Shown here: positions 58,305 through 64,000 of the stretch, piece after piece
Layout of the letters: every line of letters starts with the position of its first letter
Numbering within the stretch: position 1 is the first letter of the stretch
DNA from: Sphingomonas sp. KR3-1
GTDB taxonomy: Bacteria > Pseudomonadota > Alphaproteobacteria > Sphingomonadales > Sphingomonadaceae
Direction: 5' to 3'
Length of the DNA stretch: 64,000 nt
NCBI RefSeq assembly: GCF_040049295.1
Contig: NZ_JBDZDQ010000001.1
Span: 1,364,001-1,428,000 of the forward strand
Translations under genes and position numbers: made by a program
The notes under the pieces: generated by a model
What the model was told of the DNA's origin: nothing
Databases searched by the model: none
What the model saw: the letters and a program-made list of their open reading frames with translations, nothing else

Positions 58305-58712
58305 CTAGCCGTCCAGCGGCAGCTGCCAGTGCAGCGCGTTCGCCGCGTCGCGCTGGACAAAGCCGTTGCGGCCGAAGAAGCGGCCCGCCGCCGGATTGTC
58401 CGCCAGCGTTTCGAGCACCAGCGCGGACAGGCCGAGCTCGGCCGCCCAGCGCCGGGCTTCATCGAGGAGCCGGCGGCCGAGCCCCTGGCCGCGATGGCCG
58501 CGGTCGATCTCGAGCCGCCGCACTTCGCCGGCATCGCCGTCGCGCTGGCAGGCGAGATAGCCCGCGACGCGGCCATCGACGCGCAGGACCGCCAGCATCC
58601 GCCCGGCCCTCGGCCGCGCGAAGGCGCTGTCGAACGGGTAGACGAAATCGCACCGGGCGAGCGCCGTCGGATCGAGCGTTTCGACACGCTCGATCGCGAC
58701 GCCGGGGATCAC
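58305..58712 (-). CDS. GNAT-family N-acetyltransferase
   Basis: A 135-residue acyltransferase. The acetyl-CoA-binding motif is [19 protein letters not shown] (R/Q-x-x-G-x-G), followed by [19 protein letters not shown] and YKR-like [11 protein letters not shown]. The start is a GTG at 58712 that overlaps the rlmN stop (GTGA); no ATG is suitable. Substrate unknown. Confidence 0.85.
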   Translation of the reverse strand: MIPGVAIERVETLDPTALARCDFVYPFDSAFARPRAGRMLAVLRVDGRVAGYLACQRDGDAGEVRRLEIDRGHRGQGLGRRLLDEARRWAAELGLSALVLETLADNPAAGRFFGRNGFVQRDAANALHWQLPLDG

Positions 58713-59944
58713 CCGAGCGCCGCCATCTTCTCTTCCGCCTCGCGGTCGAGCTGGGCGCGGCTCTTTTTCTCGGCAGCGGTCTTGAGCTGGCCGCAGGCGG
58801 CGTCGATGTCGCGGCCGCGCGGGGTGCGCACCGGGGCCGAGATCCCGGCCTCGAAGATGATGTTCGAGAATGCGCGGATCCGCTCCGGCGTCGAGCATTC
58901 GTACGGCGCGCCGGGCCAGGGATTGAACGGGATCAGGTTCACCTTGGCGGGCAGGTCGTACTTCCTGAGCAGGCGGACGAGCTCGCGCGCCTCGGCGTCG
59001 CTGTCGTTCTTGTCCTTGAGCATGACGTACTCGAAGGTGATGCGCCGGGCATTGTTGGCGCCGGGATAGTCGGCGCAGGCCTGGAGCAGCTCCTCGATCC
59101 CGTACTTCTTGTTGATCGGGACGATCTCGTCGCGGACTTCCTTGGTGATCGCGTGGAGCGACACCGCCAGGTTGACGCCGATCTCCTCGCCGGCACGCGC
59201 CATCATCGGCACCACGCCCGAGGTCGACAAAGTGATGCGGCGCTTCGACAGCGCGAGCCCGTCGCCGTCCATGACGATCGACAGGCCGTCGCGGACATTG
59301 TCAAAATTGTAGAGCGGCTCGCCCATCCCCATCATCACGATGTTGGTGAGCATGCGCCCCTCGGGCTGGCTCGGCCATTCGCCGAGCGAATCGCGGGCAA
59401 GCATGACCTGGCTGACGATCTCGCCGGCGGTGAGGTTGCGCACCAGCCGCATCGTGCCGGTGTGGCAGAAGCGGCAGTTGAGCGTGCAGCCGACTTGGCT
59501 GGAGACGCACAAGGTGCCGCGGTCCGCATCGGGGATGAAGACCATCTCGTAATCCTGGCCGTCGTCCGAGCGGAGCAGCCATTTGCGCGTGCCGTCGGTC
59601 GAGACCTGCGCCTCGACCACCTGCGGGCGGCCGATCACGAAGCGCTCGGTGAGCCAGGGGTGCTGCGCCTTGGCGATGTCGGTCATCGCCGAGAAATCGG
59701 TGGCGCCGCGATTGTAGATCCAGTGCCAGATCTGCTTGGCGCGCAGCTTGGCCTGCTTGGGCTCGAGACCGGCATCGGCGAGCACCGCGCGCATCTGGTC
59801 GCGCGTGAGGCCGATCAGGTCGGTACGGCCGTCCTCGCGCACCACCGCGGGGCGGGGCACGGGCACGGGATCGATGTGCCCGGGAATGGGCATAGGTTCG
59901 ATGTGCCCGTGGACGGGCGAGGGCGCGGCCGAAGCTGTATGCAT
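58709..59944 (-). CDS. rlmN: Dual-specificity 23S rRNA/tRNA A2503/A37 methyltransferase RlmN
   Basis: A 411-residue radical SAM enzyme that methylates A2503 of 23S rRNA and A37 of some tRNAs. The Fe-S cluster cysteines are in [13 protein letters not shown] (C153, C157, C160), and the catalytic methyl-carrying cysteine is near the end ([11 protein letters not shown]384). SVGMGEPL-like [11 protein letters not shown] and LNPYNP-like [11 protein letters not shown] are present. Unusual: a Pro-rich N-terminal extension ([20 protein letters not shown]). Start at the ATG at 59944. The GNAT gene overlaps its stop. Confidence 0.94.
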   Translation of the reverse strand: MHTASAAPSPVHGHIEPMPIPGHIDPVPVPRPAVVREDGRTDLIGLTRDQMRAVLADAGLEPKQAKLRAKQIWHWIYNRGATDFSAMTDIAKAQHPWLTERFVIGRPQVVEAQVSTDGTRKWLLRSDDGQDYEMVFIPDADRGTLCVSSQVGCTLNCRFCHTGTMRLVRNLTAGEIVSQVMLARDSLGEWPSQPEGRMLTNIVMMGMGEPLYNFDNVRDGLSIVMDGDGLALSKRRITLSTSGVVPMMARAGEEIGVNLAVSLHAITKEVRDEIVPINKKYGIEELLQACADYPGANNARRITFEYVMLKDKNDSDAEARELVRLLRKYDLPAKVNLIPFNPWPGAPYECSTPERIRAFSNIIFEAGISAPVRTPRGRDIDAACGQLKTAAEKKSRAQLDREAEEKMAALG

Positions 59945-59972
59945 GGCCGCGCACATAGTCGATCTCGCGCGA

Positions 59973-60908
59973 TTATTCCAGTGACCCGAGTGCCTTGAGG
60001 CTGACCCGCAGCGACTCGGCCAGCGGCGTGTGCGGCTCCTCGCCCAGAAAGGCGACCAACTCGCGATTGTCGAGCCGCACCGGGTGGTTCCAGAAGGGGC
60101 GCATCTCGAGCAGCTCGCGGATCGTCGAGTTGAAGAGGGCGACGAGCGGGAGGACCGCCCAGGGCAGTCGGACTTGCCTGGCGTCACGCCCCGCCGCAGT
60201 GGCGATCGCCGCGGGGAAGGCGCTGCCATCGGGGTCCCAATGGCCGGCGAAATGGAAGCGGGCGAAGCGGGGCAGTTCCTCCTCGCGGTCGAGCAGGCGG
60301 GCGAAGGTCTCGCCGACATCGGGGAGATAAGCCCAGGCATGCCCCACCCCCTTGCGGCCCGGATTGGTGACCTTGGTCACCGGCTTGCCGGGAGTGATCA
60401 TGCCCTGCGAAAGCCAGGAGTTGCCGGGCTTCGGGCCATAATAGTCCCCTGCCCGCAGGATCACCGCGCGGACCCCGGACTCGGTGATTCGCGCCTCCAT
60501 CGCCTTGCGGATATTGCCCTTTCGCGTGGCGGGCTGCTGGGGCGAATCCGCGCGCGCCACCGGGGTCTGGGCGGGATCGTAATTGTAGATCGTGCCAGGC
60601 AAAGCCAGGCGGGCGTCGTTGGCCCAGGCCGCCGCGATGCTGTTCTCGAGCATCGGCAGGACGCGCTTGTCCCATTCGCGATAGCCCGGCGGGTTGACCG
60701 CGTGGACCACCGCCGCGACGCCCTTGGCCGCAGCCAGCACGTCGCTGCGAACCATCGCGTCACCCTCGTGCCACTCGATCTCGGGGTCGAGGCCCGGGCG
60801 CAGCTGGCGGACCAGCCCGCGCACCTGCCAGCCTTTGGCGCGGAGCGCCCGCGCGGTCTCGCCGCCTACCCCGCCGCTGGCACCGAGTATCAATGCGATC
60901 CTGTTCAT
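59973..60908 (-). CDS. NAD(P)-binding NmrA/SDR-like protein
   Basis: A 311-residue Rossmann-fold protein. [19 protein letters not shown] (residues 5-23) is the dinucleotide-binding motif; [25 protein letters not shown] and [16 protein letters not shown] follow as in extended/atypical SDRs (NmrA/epimerase-like). The active-site Tyr/Lys pattern of classical SDRs is not evident. The ATG at 60908 is preferred over an in-frame start at 60938. It is divergent from the LysR gene with 94 bases between, the usual layout for a regulator and its target. Confidence 0.85.
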   Translation of the reverse strand: MNRIALILGASGGVGGETARALRAKGWQVRGLVRQLRPGLDPEIEWHEGDAMVRSDVLAAAKGVAAVVHAVNPPGYREWDKRVLPMLENSIAAAWANDARLALPGTIYNYDPAQTPVARADSPQQPATRKGNIRKAMEARITESGVRAVILRAGDYYGPKPGNSWLSQGMITPGKPVTKVTNPGRKGVGHAWAYLPDVGETFARLLDREEELPRFARFHFAGHWDPDGSAFPAAIATAAGRDARQVRLPWAVLPLVALFNSTIRELLEMRPFWNHPVRLDNRELVAFLGEEPHTPLAESLRVSLKALGSLE

Positions 60909-61002
60909 TCCGGTCTCCCTTGCTCGCTGTGTCACCACGGAATGAAGGACTCTCAGATAGAAGGAAATTGCCTAACCTTTGCATGTCACCTATAAGAATT
61001 TG

Positions 61003-61878
61003 ATGAGCATTGACTGGGAGCAGCAGCGCGCCTTTCTGGCGGTGCTCGAGACGGGCAGCCTTTCGGGCGCGGCGCGGCGGCTGAACCTGGCGCAGCCGAC
61101 GGTGCGGGTGCGGATCGAGGCGCTGGAGGCGGCGCTGGGTACGCCCCTGTTCACCCGCTCGCCTGGCGGGCTGACCCCTACCGAGCGCGGGCGGTCGCTG
61201 CATGAGCATGCACGCGCAATGGCGTACGCTTCGGACGCTTTTGTCCGCACTGCCTCCGCCGCGCCCGAGGAAATCGCCGGCACGGTGCGCGTCACGGCGA
61301 GCGAAGTGATCGCAGTGGAGGTGCTGCCGCGCGTGTTCGCGGCGCTGGCACGCGAACATCCGCGGCTGGTGATCGAGCTCTCCCCGAGCAACCGCAACGA
61401 GGACGTGCTGCGCCGCGAGGCCGATGTCGCGGTGCGGATGGTGCCGCCGCGCCAGGAAGCGCTGGTCGCGCGGCGGATCGGCGCGGTGCCGCTCGGCGTG
61501 CACGCGCACCCGAGCTACCTCGCCGATCGGCCCGCGCCGACTTCGGTGACCGACCTGACCGGACACCGGGTCATCGGCCCCGAGCGCGATTCGCCGATCC
61601 TGCGCACGGTGCAGGAGGCCGGCTTCCCGATTCGCCTCGCCGATCTCGCCTTTCGCAGCGACAGCGACCATGCCCAGCTCGCCGCGATCCGGGCGGGGAT
61701 CGGGATCGGGATATGCCAGGTGCCGATCGGCATGCGCGACGGGCTGGTGCGGCTGCTGCCCGACTTCGAACTCGCCCTCGAGACCTGGGTGGTCTGCCAC
61801 GAGGATTTGCGCGGCCTGGCGCGGGTGCGCACCGTGTTCGACGCGCTGGTGGCCGGCCTGCAGGCCTATCTCGGTTAA
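61003..61878 (+). CDS. LysR-family transcriptional regulator
   Basis: A 291-residue regulator. The N-terminal winged helix is complete: WEQQRAFLAVLETGSLSGA, ARRLNLAQPTVRVRIEALE, LFTRSPGGLTPTERG. The effector-binding part starts near residue 90 (IAGTVRVTASEVIAVEVLP) and ends with VFDALVAGLQAYLG. It is divergent from the NmrA-like gene and probably controls it. ATG at 61003; an upstream ATG at 60979 is less likely. I could not fix a T-N11-A site in the gap. Confidence 0.9.
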   Translation: MSIDWEQQRAFLAVLETGSLSGAARRLNLAQPTVRVRIEALEAALGTPLFTRSPGGLTPTERGRSLHEHARAMAYASDAFVRTASAAPEEIAGTVRVTASEVIAVEVLPRVFAALAREHPRLVIELSPSNRNEDVLRREADVAVRMVPPRQEALVARRIGAVPLGVHAHPSYLADRPAPTSVTDLTGHRVIGPERDSPILRTVQEAGFPIRLADLAFRSDSDHAQLAAIRAGIGIGICQVPIGMRDGLVRLLPDFELALETWVVCHEDLRGLARVRTVFDALVAGLQAYLG

Positions 61879-61981
61879 TCCCGAGTCCGCCACGCGCCGC
61901 CGTGATCCGCTTGCCCTGTTGCATCCATGCCACGCACCCTGCGTTGACGGGGGTGACTAAGTGTTTGTTTGGAGTGCAGAA

Positions 61982-62368
61982 ATGAAGCTCATTGGTACGA
62001 TCCTCGCCGGCGCCACGCTGGCGTTCGCGCCGGCCGCGCTGGCGCAGACCGCCCCGCAGACGACGCCCGCCCCGGCAGCTCCTGCCGCCGCCCCCGCCAC
62101 CTCGGCCACGGTGACCGATGCCGAGGTCTCGCAATTCGCCACCGCCGCGCTCGAGGTCGAGAAGATCCGCAAGGACACGACCGTGGCGGACGCCGACAAG
62201 GGCGCCAAGATGATGGCCGCCGCGACCGGTGCCGGCCTGACGGCGGAGCGCTTCAATGCGATCGGTCAGGCGATGGCCACCGACACCGCGCTCAACGCGC
62301 GCGTGCAGGCCGCGGCCAGCGCCAAGATGGCCGCGAGCGGCACGACGCCGGCGGCGAAGCAGAACTGA
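61982..62368 (+). CDS. Exported DUF4168-like protein
   Basis: A 128-residue protein with a signal peptide (MKLIGTILAGATLAFAPAAL), a Pro/Ala-rich linker (TPAPAAPAAAPATSA), and a helical domain from VTDAEVSQFATAALEVEKIR to NARVQAAASAKMAAS, like DUF4168. Periplasmic; role unknown. ATG at 61982. It is read alone and ends with a strong terminator. Confidence 0.75.
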   Translation: MKLIGTILAGATLAFAPAALAQTAPQTTPAPAAPAAAPATSATVTDAEVSQFATAALEVEKIRKDTTVADADKGAKMMAAATGAGLTAERFNAIGQAMATDTALNARVQAAASAKMAASGTTPAAKQN

Positions 62369-62390
62369 CCTGTCCTCAGGCAGAAGGCGA

Positions 62391-62419
62391 AAGGCCGGGG
62401 CTTTGGCTCCGGCCTTTTT
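62391..62419 (+). terminator. Rho-independent terminator
   Basis: AAGGCCGG and CCGGCCTT pair perfectly around a 10-base loop, followed by TTTT. It lies 22 bases after the DUF4168-like gene stop and is the best terminator in the window. Confidence 0.85.
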
Positions 62420-62444
62420 CACGGGTGCGGTTCGGCCTCTCCCT

Positions 62445-62558
62445 CACCGTCACCCCGGCCTCGTGCCGGGGCCCACGGTGCCGCACCGGATGACAGTTGG
62501 GCCTCTTGCCTGTCACTCGCCTCTTGGTGGACACCGGCACAAGGCCGGGGTGACGAAG
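62445..62558. repeat. REP-like inverted repeat pair
   Basis: Two units face each other: GTCACCCCGGCCTCGTGCCG at about 62449-62468 and CGGCACAAGGCCGGGGTGAC at 62535-62554. They lie between convergent genes (DUF4168-like and IalB-like), in a family with the units at 18988 and 63768. Confidence 0.75.
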
Positions 62559-62577
62559 GTTCTGGGGAATTCCGCCC

Positions 62578-63045
62578 CTAGCCCTTCGCGCAGCCCAGCG
62601 CGGCGGCATCGATCGCGGTGGCGGCGCCCTTGAGCGCGTAGCTGTCGGCGAAGGGCGTGCCGCTGGCGCCGACCGTCTCCACGCTCATGCTCCGCCCCGC
62701 GCGCATCGCAGTGACGATCGCGGCGTCGGTGCGGGCATCGGGCGCCCAGGCGTCGGCATCGCCGGCCTGGAGCTCGAAGCGGCGCTCGCCGATCGACAAA
62801 GTGACGCGGGCATTGGCGGCGCGGGCGCGGCTCAGGCGGATGTGGAGCTGGTTGCGCACGCCATCGCGCGGCCAGGTGGCGATGCTGGCGAACGGGCGCG
62901 CCTCGCGATATTTCTCAACCGGCTGGGCGATGGCGAAGCAGCGCAGCGGCGACGCGTCGCGGAACGCCCCCCAGCTGTCGAACGTCCCGAGCGGCGCGCG
63001 TGGTTGCGCCTGGGAGAGCAGCAGGAGCAGCGCCAGCGCGCTCAT
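62578..63045 (-). CDS. Exported IalB-like (invasion-associated locus B) protein
   Basis: A 155-residue protein with a short N-terminal signal (ALALLLLLSQAQP). Residues about 25-150 have the IalB-like order: FDSWGAFRDASPLRCFAIA, FASIATWPRDGVRNQLHIRL, ARVTLSIGERRFELQ, DAAIVTAMRAGRSMSVE and ATAIDAAALGCA. In Bartonella, IalB is tied to invasion, but relatives in environmental bacteria have unknown roles. It begins inside the phosphatase stop (ATGA), so both are coupled. Confidence 0.75.
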   Translation of the reverse strand: MSALALLLLLSQAQPRAPLGTFDSWGAFRDASPLRCFAIAQPVEKYREARPFASIATWPRDGVRNQLHIRLSRARAANARVTLSIGERRFELQAGDADAWAPDARTDAAIVTAMRAGRSMSVETVGASGTPFADSYALKGAATAIDAAALGCAKG

Positions 63046-63689
63046 GCCGGCGCGGCGCTGCGGCCGGTGCCGGTGTGGACCACCGTCTCGACCCCGGCTT
63101 CGATCTTGACCACCGACCCTTGCGGCAGATCGGGCGCCACCGGTGCGCCGAACTGCGGCATCACCGGCAGCCCGGTCATCACTCCGCGCAGGATCCGGCT
63201 CGACATGCCGTGCATGATCACCAGCCGGTCGCCGGGATCGTCATCGGTGTCGGCGAGCCAGGACGAGACGCGCACCGCGATCCCGTCATACCATTCGCCG
63301 CCCGGCGGCGCATGGGTGTAGAGGCCGTGCTCGACATCGAGAAAGCCCGGCGCCTCGGCCAGCACATCGGCATAATAGCGCCCGCTCCATTCGCCCATGC
63401 CGATCTCGACCAGCCGGTCGTCGTGGCGGGCCTGGTGCCAGTCGAGCTCGAGATGCTCGGCGATGATCGCCAGCGTCTGCAACGCGCGGCCGGCGCTCGA
63501 CGACCACATGGTCAGCCTGGGCCTGGGCCCGAGGATCGCGCGCAGCGCCGCGCCCATCTGGTCCGCCTGGGCGAAGCCGGCGCGGGTGAGCGGCGTGTGC
63601 GGATGATCGCCCTGCATGCGCCGGGCGAGGTTGAACACGGTCTCGCCGTGCCGGGCGATGAAATCGCGGCCTTTGCGGTGGTTTGTCAC
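63042..63689 (-). CDS. Histidine phosphatase family protein
   Basis: A 215-residue phosphoglycerate mutase-like phosphatase: FIARHGETVFN (R13, H14, G15, E16), the second Arg in MWSSSAGRALQTL, GEWSGRYYADV and the second His in LVIMHGMSSR. These are the catalytic residues of the branch that dephosphorylates small molecules. A GTG at 63689 gives VTNHRKGRDF; frames further upstream run into repeats. It overlaps the IalB-like gene by four bases. Confidence 0.85.
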   Translation of the reverse strand: MTNHRKGRDFIARHGETVFNLARRMQGDHPHTPLTRAGFAQADQMGAALRAILGPRPRLTMWSSSAGRALQTLAIIAEHLELDWHQARHDDRLVEIGMGEWSGRYYADVLAEAPGFLDVEHGLYTHAPPGGEWYDGIAVRVSSWLADTDDDPGDRLVIMHGMSSRILRGVMTGLPVMPQFGAPVAPDLPQGSVVKIEAGVETVVHTGTGRSAAPA

Positions 63690-63767
63690 GGTGCCGTTGA
63701 AACCCGGACCGGCGGGGAAAGGCAATGGCGAAATTGGCGGCGGCGACTGGGCGGTGCCAACTCCCTC

Positions 63768-63850
63768 GTTACCCCGGCCTTGAGTCGGGGCCTCGCTGGC
63801 TTTGCTCGTTCGAAAGAAGAAGCGGGATCCCGGCTCAAGGCCGGGATGAC
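63768..63850. repeat. REP-like inverted repeat pair
   Basis: GTTACCCCGGCCTTGAGTCG at about 63768-63787 and GGATCCCGGCTCAAGGCCGG at about 63824-63843 followed by GATGAC. They belong to the same family as the units at 18988 and 62445. The stretch 63690-63767 before it holds no gene that I can see. Confidence 0.75.
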
Positions 63851-63977
63851 GGGAGACGAGCACGGCGCAACTCAGTTTTGCCGTCTCGATGAGCAGTGCA
63901 TCGTGCGCGACGGCTGCCCGTTCCGTAGCGTTACCTGTGACAAAAGAGCAACGGAATCAGCTGTTTATCTGAGGTTC

Positions 63978-64000
63978 ATGAAACTTCCGACTCCCCCGCC
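63978..64000 (+). CDS. Possible start of a further gene (partial)
   Basis: An ATG at 63978 follows GAGG and opens MKLPTPP up to the window edge. Only 7 codons are seen, so the call is weak. The bases 63851-63977 hold nothing else that I recognise beyond a GTGACA-like patch. Confidence 0.2.

Noticed and set aside
60909..61002. A LysR box (T-N11-A) between the NmrA-like and LysR genes.
   Set aside because: Only weak half-sites (TTGC and GCA) are present; their symmetry is not better than expected by chance.

Overview
The window is GC-rich, densely packed bacterial chromosome and most resembles an alphaproteobacterium of the order Sphingomonadales (Sphingomonas or a close relative). Reasons: an UrcA-family gene, a PEP-CTERM-type sugar transferase/PrsK/PrsR/PrsT cluster, succinylase-type dapD, a CadC-like winged-helix/TPR regulator, and intergenic hairpin families of the GTCACCCCGGC/GCCGGGGTGAC type. 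I see no rRNA, tRNA, CRISPR array, insertion sequence, integrase or phage gene. The assignment rests on my reading of protein families, not on a database search.

Layout. 1-3166: end of an oligoendopeptidase F gene, a divergent aspartyl/asparaginyl hydroxylase and sulfotransferase pair, and manC. 3327-10192: four tightly overlapping genes (EpsB2-type sugar transferase, histidine kinase PrsK, sigma-54 activator PrsR, TPR protein PrsT), which form an exopolysaccharide/PEP-CTERM control module; manC, divergent from it, would supply GDP-mannose. 10373-17036: AAA ATPase, blue-light/HWE-type histidine kinase, ABC-F protein Uup, and a PepSY/response regulator/sensor kinase operon. 17260-25454: an unknown acidic protein, a flavin monooxygenase, a HAD nucleotidase with dapD (lysine synthesis), a kynA/kynureninase-like pair (tryptophan breakdown), urcA, and a winged-helix/TPR regulator preceded by five 11-bp repeats.

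25459-34740: the Fe-S carrier ApbC, HflK/HflC and an HtrA protease (membrane protein quality control), a HerA-like ATPase, an AI-2E-type permease, a periplasmic metallo-beta-lactamase-fold enzyme, and an ArsR/SRPBCC pair with a palindromic operator. 34932-41180: an OPT transporter, a GH130 enzyme with a two-domain glycosyltransferase, and queF. 41278-45963: sseA-metC-mscS in overlapping order, then a DUF482/GNAT-like protein. 46080-51113: an operon of three large multi-membrane proteins, one of them STT3/AglB-like. 51158-64000: a lipoprotein, argG, a broken DUF1801 gene, a cyclopropane-fatty-acid synthase-like gene, a molybdopterin oxidoreductase with cytochrome b and a TSUP permease, GNAT-rlmN, a LysR/NmrA divergent pair, and small secreted proteins.

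The observations most worth checking are: a single in-frame TAG splitting an otherwise intact DUF1801 gene (54499); two diverged copies of a ~220-230 bp intergenic element (12278 and 44546); five tandem 11-bp repeats before a PhoB/CadC-type regulator (23361-23415); perfect long-armed palindromes at 52050-52074 and 40679-40701; and the STT3-like/paralogue membrane operon.
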